From assembly GCA_902705865.1 (NCBI GenBank), contig CACSIO010000062.1, positions 78,797-117,392 on the forward strand: a stretch of 38,596 nt of DNA, read 5' to 3'. Origin of the DNA: BD1-7 clade bacterium (GTDB lineage: Bacteria > Pseudomonadota > Gammaproteobacteria > Pseudomonadales > DT-91). A program made the translations under genes and the position numbers. This document shows positions 1 to 7,527 of the stretch, piece after piece (the stretch's first letter is position 1; each line of letters opens with the position of its first letter). Below the pieces are notes generated by a model that was not told where the DNA came from, made no database searches, and saw nothing but the letters and a program-made list of their open reading frames with translations.

Positions 1-262
1 TAGCCGTCGCTTCGGTATATCGCCCCGTCAGTCTGGTCTTTAACTGCGATCACGCAACCTAGCAAGCTGTGACGGTCTATGGTTACAGAGATCGGAATTG
101 TGACTATCTGATCCCGTACGGCGCTATTTCTATACGTTGCACAGCGGTTCTGTATCTTACGCTCTTGTTACGGGGCTCTTCTAACAGGAGCCATCTAATG
201 GAGATCGCGTACTGATCAACATCACAGCAACGACCCATTACCGACCCGGAGAATAACCTAGT
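1..262. other. Left edge, upstream region of the cupin gene
   Basis: I see no gene end, RNA or strong hairpin in this 262-bp stretch. It presumably holds the cupin promoter, but no well-spaced -35/-10 pair stands out. Confidence 0.3.
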
Positions 263-757
263 ATGACGTATTCAAAACGCGCTCAAAACTACTTAACCAG
301 CACCATGGCCGTCACCGCTGCGATTGGGCTACTAAGTTTGTCGGCAAATACTACAGCCGCTGAGTGCCCAGCGGCTGAACGCGGCCCTCACTCAATGCGT
401 GATGCCCCCACCACTGGCAAGGATATTAAAGTCGACGTGCTAGCCCAGTTGGATCTGGGTAAAGAAGCGCCTCACCTGCAAAACCGTGACCTACGCCTGC
501 GGACGATTACATTCCAACCCGGCGGTTATGTACCTTTGCACTCCCATGATGATCGCCCGGCAATCGCCATAGTCACCCAAGGTGAACTCATCGAACATAC
601 ACCGAACTGCAAAGTCCCGATTGTTCACCATGTCGGCGATATCATTCGCGAAAACAAAGGGGTTAGTCATTGGGTTGAAAACACGGGAACAACATCCGCC
701 GTGCTGACCGTCTCAGACATCCCTGATAACCGTATTACTGACAGCCCATTCAAGTAG
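263..757 (+). CDS. Exported small cupin-domain protein
   Basis: The 164-residue product has an N-terminal hydrophobic stretch (about residues 12-33) ending in a small-residue cleavage site (TTAAEC), so it is probably periplasmic. Residues 85-108 form cupin motif 1 (PGGYVPLHSH, with H93 and H95 as likely metal ligands). Residues 123-140 form motif 2, with H136. The glutamate usually found 4-5 residues after the second histidine of motif 1 is missing; the region reads DDRPA. Metal binding may therefore be altered. The start ATG has a GGAG about 12 bases upstream, a long but usable spacing. The gene is a single unit convergent with the acetyltransferase 43 bp away. The substrate cannot be predicted: cupins of this size range from dioxygenases to sugar isomerases and pure binding proteins. 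Confidence 0.8.
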   Translation: MTYSKRAQNYLTSTMAVTAAIGLLSLSANTTAAECPAAERGPHSMRDAPTTGKDIKVDVLAQLDLGKEAPHLQNRDLRLRTITFQPGGYVPLHSHDDRPAIAIVTQGELIEHTPNCKVPIVHHVGDIIRENKGVSHWVENTGTTSAVLTVSDIPDNRITDSPFK

Positions 758-800
758 CAATAGCATTAACAACGCTGAGCATCGTCGCCTGCAGCAATCC

Positions 801-1481
801 TCAAATCACTGTGCGAGAGGCTTGTAGCTTTTGCCGTTGCTGTCCGGCGGCATCAAAATTATTATCGTTTAACCATGCTTCAAAGGCCTTACGCAGTGTC
901 GGCCAATCATCCTCAATCACCGAAAACCAGGCGGTATCACGATTGTACCCTTTGATCACTGCCCAATTGCGAAAAACACCTTCTGCCTGAAACCCAAATC
1001 GGCAGGCAGCCGACTTAGACGCTTCGTTCAAGTTATTGCACTTCCATTCGTAACGTCGAAAGCCATGGTTAAACGCGGCATTCATCATCAAGTACATGGC
1101 TTCGGAAGCGATACGGGTCTTTTTCAGCGCGCCAGAAAAAAGCACATGGCCAACTTCAACACTACCACGAACTAACTCTATGGATAGATATGCCGCAAAA
1201 CCGATTGTTCGCCCAGTTTTAGCGTCAGAGATTGCCATCAACCGAATATTCTCTGTCGCGCTTATTTTCGCCAAACATTGCCTAAACGAAGCGGCGCTAT
1301 CAAAGGGCCCGTAAGGCATATAACGCCATAAGTTTTCATCCGTAATATCGACATTGGCAAGCAGGTCTGAGAAATGCAAGTCTTCTTTGTAGGTAGCAAC
1401 CGCACAATAACTACCCGTCAGAGTTTCCGGATAGAAATCTGCCAGGGGTTGCCAGTCGGTAACAGGGGTTCCCAGTTTCAT
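801..1481 (-). CDS. GNAT-family N-acetyltransferase (RimJ/RimL-like)
   Basis: The 226-residue soluble protein has the layout of the RimJ/RimL branch of acetyl-CoA-dependent N-acetyltransferases. An N-terminal part contains the typical LWRYMPYGPF segment. It is followed by the beta-strand region IGFAAYLSIELVRGSVEVGHVLF, given here in pieces as IGFAAYLSIE and GSVEVGHVLF. The C-terminal segment EASKSAACRFGFQAEGVFRN matches the family's N-x-xS-x-x-xxxxGFxxEG motif. I chose the ATG at 1481 because GAAGGG lies 7-8 bases before it. The frame also allows a TTG five codons upstream, but that codon overlaps this ribosome-binding site. The substrate could be a protein N-terminus, an amino acid or a small amine. 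It is transcribed on the same strand as the hydrolase gene that precedes it, 115 bp away. Confidence 0.85.
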   Translation of the reverse strand: MKLGTPVTDWQPLADFYPETLTGSYCAVATYKEDLHFSDLLANVDITDENLWRYMPYGPFDSAASFRQCLAKISATENIRLMAISDAKTGRTIGFAAYLSIELVRGSVEVGHVLFSGALKKTRIASEAMYLMMNAAFNHGFRRYEWKCNNLNEASKSAACRFGFQAEGVFRNWAVIKGYNRDTAWFSVIEDDWPTLRKAFEAWLNDNNFDAAGQQRQKLQASRTVI

Positions 1482-1553
1482 TGCCGCACCCTTCAATACT
1501 TAAAGATAGAGGAACGGTCAGTATGGCAGAATTCGAGGTGTGAATTAAAGGTT

Positions 1554-1567
1554 CGCGCTGCAGCGCG
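1554..1567. repeat. 14-bp perfect palindrome between hydrolase and acetyltransferase genes
   Basis: CGCGCTG followed directly by CAGCGCG is a perfect GC-rich palindrome 30 bp past the hydrolase stop codon and 73 bp before the acetyltransferase start (both genes read on the minus strand). It could be a weak terminator stem for the hydrolase transcript or a protein-binding site. There is no U-run of the strength expected for an intrinsic terminator. Confidence 0.45.
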
Positions 1568-1596
1568 TTAGATGCGGGACAACACACAATAAACTT

Positions 1597-2526
1597 TCAA
1601 TTTGCAGGGTTGGCGTGAATCGACGCGTTTGAAATATCAGCAACAATACCCGGGCTCAACCATTGGCCGATTTCAGCCATGGTTTTTTGATGATTAGCCG
1701 TTGGCCCATTTGTTCCCACAAAGCCATGTTTGGCGTCATACATGCTGTGTGTAACAACAACACCCGCCTGTTGCAGTTGATGCACAAATTCCACACCTTC
1801 GTCACGCAGCGGGTCAAATTTAGCGGTAATCAAAAGTGTCTCGGGCAAACCTGATAAGTCATCAACCGCGGCCGGGGTCGATAACTCATGGCGAACTTGC
1901 CCTGGTTTCAACAATGGGCTGTTTTTGTAGTAAGTATCCCAAAACCACATCAACGTCTTGCGATTCAAACCAAACCACGGATTAACCTCCGCATACGAAT
2001 CACTGTTTCTCACATAATGATCAGTAACCGGGTAGATCAGCAACTGCCGTCTTATTAACGACGGCGTTGTCAGTCTTGCGCACAGACTAGTAACACAGGC
2101 TAAATTGGCGCCAGTGCTATCACCAGCAAGCGTAATATTGTGAATATCGCAACCCAGTGATGCGGCATTACTGACTAACCACAGGTACGACGCGATGGCA
2201 TCCTCCGGTGCCGCAGGAAACGGATGCTCCGGCGCACGCCGATAGTTAACACTGATGACAACCTGCCCACTATGACGACAGAGATCCCGACACAACGGGT
2301 CGTACACATCAATATCGTTAAGCACCATTCCGCCACCATGAAAATACAGCACAACACCATAACCATTGGTAGGCGCATCGATTTCAGGTCGATAGATATA
2401 CGCCTTCAGCTGATTGTGTTTAATCGGAATAGAAGCCGTTGTTCGACTCACGGATTTATCAGCTTTGCCGAGCCATGCCAAGCCGCTAATCAGTTTCACA
2501 AAGATTCGATAAAACCAGACTTTCAT
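1597..2526 (-). CDS. Alpha/beta hydrolase, hormone-sensitive-lipase (HSL) type esterase
   Basis: The 309-residue protein shows the full HSL/bacterial esterase family IV signature. The oxyanion-hole HGGG is at residues 63-66, YRRAPEHPFPAAPEDA follows at 95-110, and the nucleophile elbow GDSTG is at 135-139 with S137. D238 (KFDPLRDEG) and H267 (KHGFVG) complete a Ser-Asp-His triad. The expected activity is hydrolysis of short-chain acyl esters or lactones in the cytoplasm. The N-terminus has a moderately hydrophobic helix (WFYRIFVKLISGLAWLG) that could be a cap helix rather than a signal. I use the ATG at 2526. A TTG three codons upstream is possible, but the AAGG would then be only two bases from it. 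The physiological substrate is unknown. Confidence 0.88.
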   Translation of the reverse strand: MKVWFYRIFVKLISGLAWLGKADKSVSRTTASIPIKHNQLKAYIYRPEIDAPTNGYGVVLYFHGGGMVLNDIDVYDPLCRDLCRHSGQVVISVNYRRAPEHPFPAAPEDAIASYLWLVSNAASLGCDIHNITLAGDSTGANLACVTSLCARLTTPSLIRRQLLIYPVTDHYVRNSDSYAEVNPWFGLNRKTLMWFWDTYYKNSPLLKPGQVRHELSTPAAVDDLSGLPETLLITAKFDPLRDEGVEFVHQLQQAGVVVTHSMYDAKHGFVGTNGPTANHQKTMAEIGQWLSPGIVADISNASIHANPAN

Positions 2527-2935
2527 ATTGCCCAAAACCTTAGTGAGGCAACAGCGAGCTAACCGTCAGTAAGCCATTGCACATTCACAATCTGAATCAA
2601 AAACATCTCTCATTTGGAGATATTTGGCCCCTGTTGGTTCCCTCTCAGCATCTTTCTCCACTTTTATCAGAAGGCTCATTCGGTACCCTCTAGTCTTCGA
2701 TTAGGTAAAAATACTATTACCACTAGCCCTTCATAACAGCTTTTTAATCGAGTCTGGAGCCTGCAATCAAAAAACGCATAAATTAAGCGGTGATAGGGTT
2801 GAGAAAGCAACTTTTCTTTAGAAGTTTGAATAATAACGACAAACGGCCTCCGTTTTTTGCGACAGCAACTAGCCCGAAAGAAATCACTATGATAAATTCC
2901 GCGACCTAACATATTAACTATGCAGTAACGGAACA
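2527..2935. other. Divergent intergenic region, hydrolase / porin
   Basis: This 409-bp gap separates two divergent genes and should hold both promoters. A TATGAT at 2888-2893 is a possible -10 for the porin operon, without a convincing -35. A small AAACGG-cct-CCGTTT stem followed by a T-run lies near 2840-2857. No credible gene, PhoB box or long repeat is visible. Confidence 0.4.
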
Positions 2936-4243
2936 ATGAATATCGACAATCCAATCAAACGATTGGCGTATTCGTGCTTAATATGCAGCAGCGCCATGGG
3001 CTATAAGGCGTATGCTGATGATGACGGTATGGAATACGCATTCTCCGGCTTCGCCACTGTGCAAGCCGCGAAAACAATCACAGGTAAAAATGACGGCGAA
3101 GTTTGGGATGTCCCGCAAGACAATTGGGAACTCTCACAATTCAACAAAATAGGCTTACGTCTCGATGTTGACCTTAAACACAATCTCGACTTCGCCGCTC
3201 AGTTCGTAAGCTACGGCCGCACCGACTACTCCCCGATGGTCGACTGGCTATACGTTCGCTACAGCTTCACACCTGAAATCAACATGTCTTTCGGTAAAAC
3301 CCGTATTCCGTTATATATGTACTCCGATGTATTGGATGTTGGCTATGCCTATCAATGGATTGCACCGCCACCGGCGGTATACGGTCTTGATCCGCTCAGA
3401 GCAAATGATGGTATCCAGTTTAATTGGGTGACCTCTATGGGCAACAACTGGTATTCAGATCTAACCATTTGGGCTGGTCGTGCTCAGCAAGATATCCCCG
3501 AGCTGGGTGATGGCGCATCCTTTACTGTCGACAATTCCTTTGGTTTTGCTTGGGATGTTGAATGGGAATGGCTGAATCTGCGTGCCGTGTACTACGGCGG
3601 CAAAGGTTCGGTTAAAACACCAGACCTCGATCTTCTTAACACAGCGGTTAACGGATTGGCCACAACATTTGGGCCCGCAGGTATTGATTTAAGCGAGGTT
3701 CAAGATCGCGTCAGTATGGAGGACAGAACAATTCACTTTGCGTCCGTCGGCGCGAATCTCGATTTTGGAGACTACTTCTTCATTGGTGAAACAACCATCG
3801 TTAGAACTGAAGATGCACCCGTTTACAGCGATGTGAATGCGTTCTATCTGACTGCAGGTTATCGTCTACCCGCGAATGTCACCGTGAGCTTTACTTACAG
3901 CAATAACGACGACAAAGCAGATAACAAAACGTTTGCACTCTACGATGAAGCTATTGAACCTGCACTGGGTATTATTCCGAATATTCCGAACCTCCCAGCT
4001 GAACAGCAAGCTCAACTCGCACAAGGTGTTGTAGGCACCGGTATTGGCATCAATGCCTTAGGCAAAAGTGGTTTCAAACAAGAAAATACCTATACCTTGG
4101 GGGCCCGGTGGGATTTCCACCCAATGGCAGCAACCAAGTTTGAGTATGTTATTCAAGATCGAGAGAAGTACAATGATCTTGGTACAGAAAGATTCACCGT
4201 ATACCCGCAGGCTGTTCGCTTCAGTCTCGACTTGGTATTTTAA
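2936..4243 (+). CDS. Outer-membrane porin-like beta-barrel protein
   Basis: The 435-residue product begins with a signal peptide of about 28 residues (cleavage probably after KAYA). The rest is a run of amphipathic beta-strands rich in aromatic residues, alternating with Asp/Asn/Gly turns. It ends in a terminal strand with a C-terminal Phe (SLDLVF), the classic outer-membrane assembly signal. The early part (GFATVQAAKT, NKIGLRLDVDL, DFAAQFVSYG, DWLYVRYSF) resembles general or phosphate-type porins with a central FGKTRIPLYMYSD segment. The gene is followed after 12 bp by a PstS-like periplasmic protein, with an AAGGAGG immediately after its own stop, so the two are almost certainly one operon. 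The transported substrate is not evident; an oxyanion is a guess based on the neighbour. Confidence 0.85.
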   Translation: MNIDNPIKRLAYSCLICSSAMGYKAYADDDGMEYAFSGFATVQAAKTITGKNDGEVWDVPQDNWELSQFNKIGLRLDVDLKHNLDFAAQFVSYGRTDYSPMVDWLYVRYSFTPEINMSFGKTRIPLYMYSDVLDVGYAYQWIAPPPAVYGLDPLRANDGIQFNWVTSMGNNWYSDLTIWAGRAQQDIPELGDGASFTVDNSFGFAWDVEWEWLNLRAVYYGGKGSVKTPDLDLLNTAVNGLATTFGPAGIDLSEVQDRVSMEDRTIHFASVGANLDFGDYFFIGETTIVRTEDAPVYSDVNAFYLTAGYRLPANVTVSFTYSNNDDKADNKTFALYDEAIEPALGIIPNIPNLPAEQQAQLAQGVVGTGIGINALGKSGFKQENTYTLGARWDFHPMAATKFEYVIQDREKYNDLGTERFTVYPQAVRFSLDLVF

Positions 4244-4255
4244 GGAGGCATGCGC

Positions 4256-4687
4256 GTGAAATTATCAATATCGAAACATTGGTTACTTGGTTTGGCAATG
4301 GGCATGCTGACGTTACCTGCTTATGCAGATATTGCCGTTATTAAAAACCCGGCCAACACATCGCAACTGAACGAGAAACAAGTTCGTAGTGCCTACCTAG
4401 GCAAGCTTAAAAGTTTTAACGACGGCGAAGAGATTCGTGCTTACGACTTGCCGTCTACGAGTAAAGACTGGAACGTTTTTGTTGACCGAGTGCTACGTAA
4501 AACCCCATCAACATTAAACGCCTATTGGGCGCGAATGCTGTTTTCATCCAAAGGCAAGCCACCGCGCACCATGGATACAGAAGAGCAAATACTGCATGAA
4601 GTTGCCAATCGTAAGAATGCCATCGGATATGTAAATTCGAGCATGGTTGACGAGTCAGTCACCGTACTGTTCATCATCAAAGATTAA
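4256..4687 (+). CDS. Short PstS-like periplasmic phosphate-binding-type protein
   Basis: The product is about 143 residues with a clear signal peptide (cleavage after LPAYA). The mature part IAVIKNPANTSQLNEKQV...YLGK resembles the first lobe of PstS-type substrate-binding proteins, and the end (NAIGYVNSSMVDE) resembles their GIGYV motif. It is only half the usual PstS length, like the short one-domain PstS-like proteins often found beside porins or sensor genes in marine gammaproteobacteria. I prefer the GTG at 4256, because AAGGAGG then sits 7 bases upstream. An ATG two codons earlier (4250) leaves just one base of spacing. No pst permease genes lie nearby, so a sensing or accessory role is as likely as ABC transport. 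Confidence 0.75.
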   Translation: MKLSISKHWLLGLAMGMLTLPAYADIAVIKNPANTSQLNEKQVRSAYLGKLKSFNDGEEIRAYDLPSTSKDWNVFVDRVLRKTPSTLNAYWARMLFSSKGKPPRTMDTEEQILHEVANRKNAIGYVNSSMVDESVTVLFIIKD

Positions 4688-4714
4688 TAGCGCTTCGTCT
4701 ATTCATGCCATCGC

Positions 4715-4740
4715 AAAGGCCCTTCACCGGGCCTTTTTTA
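4715..4740 (+). terminator. Rho-independent terminator of the porin/PstS-like operon
   Basis: AAAGGCCC and GGGCCTTT form an 8-bp stem around a TTCACC loop, followed by a T-run, 28 bases after the stop codon. Confidence 0.85.
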
Positions 4741-4844
4741 TGCCTGTTAGATAAGCAATCACCCCCAATCAACATAGACTCCAAGCCATTGCACTTGCAG
4801 TCAAAGCTAAATGGAACACCCACCAATACCGGCATCGCATCGAC

Positions 4845-6302
4845 CTACTTCACCGGCGTTTCAACCACAGCATCGCTTGCAGGAAGCACTTCACATTCCT
4901 GCCCAAGCTGACATTGCTGTGAACTCAGCGGATTCACAGGCGCTGATCCCACATCCGTTGGCGCATCACTAGGTACCTCAATCCAGCCAGGGCTCCTAAC
5001 CCACAGTACGATAAATGCCAGCGTGCCAAAGATAACACTGCCAAGAAGTTCTCCGGCAAGAACACCAATAGCACCATATTTAGGGGCCAATAAGAATACC
5101 AATGGGATAGTTCCCAACAAGGCGCGGGAAAAATTAAACAGTGTCGCGATATACGCTTTGTGCAGGTTGTTGAAACACGCATTGGCAATAAAGAGAAGGC
5201 CACTGAATACATACAAAGGGCTCAGATATAAACAGAATTGAGTAATCAATTCTGCCGCTTGCGGGCTCGCACTGAACAAACTGTTGAGCGGCTCATGCAA
5301 AAACGTGAGTGCCCCCCAAATAACTAGGCAATAACCCACCGTAACGATACCGGCACCAGAAAACGTCGATTTGACACGCTCGATTCGCATCGCGCTGGCA
5401 TTTTGCGCAACAATCGGCCCAATAGCGCCGGATAACGCAAACAACCCGGCAAATGCCACAGGAACAATCCGCCCAATAATTGCGGCGGCGGCAACAGCGT
5501 CCGTACCAAAGCTTGCGACTTCCTTCATAACATAAGTACTACCAATTGGCGTTGCCAGGTTGGTTAAAACAGCGGGGCCAGCGACCGCGCCAATGGCAAC
5601 AACATCCACCTTGAAACGCGATAAATCCGGCCACTGTAAAAATTGATACCGACGCTGTAACGCAACCACGGCAATGATTAGAATTGAAAATCGGGCAGCC
5701 ACGGAGGCCGCTGCAGCACCTTCGATTCCCCAGCCAAAAACAAAAATAAACAAAGGATCGAGCACCGCATTAACGGCACTACCGGCAACAATCGCCAATG
5801 TTGAGTAACGCGCATTACCCAACGCACGAAGCACTGCAGCCAGTACCATAGCAACAGACAACACCGCTGTACTGGGCAGCAATATCACCGAAAATTCGAG
5901 CGCATAACTCAGCGTTTGGCCTTTTGCTCCGAGAAACATCAATAGCGGTTTCACATAAATAAAAGCGCCCATGCTCACCACCAACGCAGTAACAAACGAC
6001 AACAACACACCATTAGCACAGATGATTCGGGCGCTCTCGCGATCCCGTCGCCCTTCGGCTCGAGCGACCAAAGCGCTGACACCGATCTGCAGACCAATCG
6101 ATAGCGCCGTGAGAAAGAACAACAAGGTGCCGGCAAAACCCACCGCCGCCGCCAACGTTTCCTGCCCGAGCAGGCTCAAAAAGTACATATCCACCAGATC
6201 GACAAGAAACAGCGACAACAATCCCAAGGCATTAGTACTAGCCATGACCACAATGTGGTTCATGATGGATCCGCGAGTGAACACAGCGGTTGAATTGGGC
6301 AT
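4845..6302 (-). CDS. MATE-family multidrug/cation antiporter
   Basis: The protein has about 485 residues and roughly twelve hydrophobic segments in the MATE (NorM/DinF) pattern of two six-helix halves. It starts with HIVVMASTNALGLLSLFLVDLVDMYFLSLLG, given in part as LVDMYFLSLLG, the usual N-terminal helix signature. The segments GAAAASVAARF and GLFALSGAIGPIVAQN match the pseudo-symmetric halves. It should export cationic drugs or metabolites using a Na+ or H+ gradient at the inner membrane. The ATG at 6302 is preferred because AGGAA lies 7 bases upstream; an in-frame start ten codons earlier lacks such a site. The C-terminal 45 residues are hydrophilic and poorly conserved. The gene is a monocistronic minus-strand unit convergent with the preceding operon. 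Confidence 0.92.
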   Translation of the reverse strand: MPNSTAVFTRGSIMNHIVVMASTNALGLLSLFLVDLVDMYFLSLLGQETLAAAVGFAGTLLFFLTALSIGLQIGVSALVARAEGRRDRESARIICANGVLLSFVTALVVSMGAFIYVKPLLMFLGAKGQTLSYALEFSVILLPSTAVLSVAMVLAAVLRALGNARYSTLAIVAGSAVNAVLDPLFIFVFGWGIEGAAAASVAARFSILIIAVVALQRRYQFLQWPDLSRFKVDVVAIGAVAGPAVLTNLATPIGSTYVMKEVASFGTDAVAAAAIIGRIVPVAFAGLFALSGAIGPIVAQNASAMRIERVKSTFSGAGIVTVGYCLVIWGALTFLHEPLNSLFSASPQAAELITQFCLYLSPLYVFSGLLFIANACFNNLHKAYIATLFNFSRALLGTIPLVFLLAPKYGAIGVLAGELLGSVIFGTLAFIVLWVRSPGWIEVPSDAPTDVGSAPVNPLSSQQCQLGQECEVLPASDAVVETPVK

Positions 6303-6408
6303 GAAGAATTCCTGATTCGGTTCAGATCCCACAGATGAGATCGGTAGCGCAAGCGTACAGCAAACCGGCGGTGAAAATCATCCTAAGTATGGATTCAATA
6401 CACAATCG

Positions 6409-6438
6409 TTGTGACACCTAGCCAACGCCACTTATACT
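6409..6438 (+). promoter_or_regulatory. Probable sigma-70 promoter of ppk2
   Basis: TTGTGA (6409-6414) and TATACT (6433-6438) are separated by 18 bp. They lie about 28 bp upstream of the ppk2 start, giving a short leader. Confidence 0.5.
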
Positions 6439-6465
6439 GGAGCTACGACTGTCACAGCGAGCCCG

Positions 6466-7245
6466 ATGATGAAACTCGAATCCATGGAATTCCCGAAACT
6501 CGATCAGCAAGACTATGACGAACAGTTGACCGACCTTCAATTAGCACTCATGCATGCGCAACATGGCGTTGTTCAAAGCAATAGACGCGTGATTATCTTA
6601 TTCGAAGGTATCGATGCTGCAGGTAAAGGTGGCACCATCGATCGCATCGTCAATTACATGGATCCACACCATTACCGAGTGAATGCCATCGGCGCGCCAA
6701 CGCCAACCGAGCTTAACAAACACTACCTACAGCGCTTTATGGAGAAGCTGCCATCGAAAGGCAACATCACCATCTTTGATCGCTCTTGGTATGGACGTGT
6801 ATTGGTTGAACGCGTCGAAGGCCTCACCCCCAAGCCGGATTGGGAACGCGCTTATAATGAGTTAAATCACTTCGAACGGATGCTGACAGCCGACGGTATT
6901 ATATTTTTGAAATTTTTCCTGTTTATTGAGAAAGACGAACAGCGAAAACGTTTTATCAAACGCTTAGATAACCCGGAAAAGCGCTGGAAAATCACCCGCG
7001 CGGATATCGATTCTCGTGCCTTTTGGGATGAATACATACTGGCATTCGAAGACATGTTAAAACTGACATCCACCGAATATGCCCCCTGGCATGTGATACC
7101 AGCAAACAACAAAAAGCACGCACGCATCACTGTGATGCAGACTATTTTGAAAACGCTGCAGGCTGAAATTGATGTCGATGTGCGCTTGCTCGATCCTAAA
7201 TTCGAAGCTTATGCCCGCCAAGTGCTAAAAAACACTAACGATTAA
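6466..7245 (+). CDS. ppk2: Polyphosphate kinase 2 (PPK2)
   Basis: The 259-residue protein is a one-domain PPK2, which transfers phosphate between inorganic polyphosphate and nucleotides. The Walker A motif GIDAAGKGG occupies residues 48-56 with K54. The Walker B/catalytic segment FDRSWYGR is at 104-111 with D105 and R106. The lid region RWKITRADIDSRAFWDEY follows at about residues 175-192. The family includes NDP-phosphorylating (class I), NMP-phosphorylating (class II) and dual (class III) enzymes. The length and single domain rule out the fused two-domain polyP:AMP phosphotransferase, but I cannot assign a class from sequence alone. Two adjacent ATG codons start the frame with only a weak GCGAG ribosome-binding site. 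It is a single-gene unit with its own promoter and terminator. Confidence 0.92.
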   Translation: MMKLESMEFPKLDQQDYDEQLTDLQLALMHAQHGVVQSNRRVIILFEGIDAAGKGGTIDRIVNYMDPHHYRVNAIGAPTPTELNKHYLQRFMEKLPSKGNITIFDRSWYGRVLVERVEGLTPKPDWERAYNELNHFERMLTADGIIFLKFFLFIEKDEQRKRFIKRLDNPEKRWKITRADIDSRAFWDEYILAFEDMLKLTSTEYAPWHVIPANNKKHARITVMQTILKTLQAEIDVDVRLLDPKFEAYARQVLKNTND

Positions 7246-7318
7246 AATAAATCTTAACTAATCATAAAACCAACATAAGTCACTCATCCGTTTGCATGAG
7301 AAACGGAATATAACCACT

Positions 7319-7350
7319 AAGAAAGCGCCTCCAATTACGCGCTTTCTTAT
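7319..7350 (+). terminator. Hairpin terminator after ppk2
   Basis: AAGAAAGCGC (7319-7328) and GCGCTTTCTT (7339-7348) form a perfect 10-bp stem around a 10-base loop, 73 bases after the ppk2 stop. The U-rich end is inside the stem rather than after it, so efficiency is uncertain. Confidence 0.6.
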
Positions 7351-7527
7351 TCCACTTTCCGCATTTTTTTTAGCTTTATATTCTTTCTTCAGAAAACAAA
7401 AAATCTCTGCGCTCAAGCCATTGGTACAAGCCTAACACTATTATATAGTCTCATAGAACCTTGACGATGGCGCTGAGAGCCCCATTCGATTGATTTGCTA
7501 ATTTCAGACAATTACAGGGTGTATAGA

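Noticed and set aside
2676..2954. 92-codon minus-strand frame in the hydrolase/porin gap
   Set aside because: It starts at a TTG inside the porin gene, has no ribosome site, and its Cys/Arg-rich composition does not look like a folded protein.
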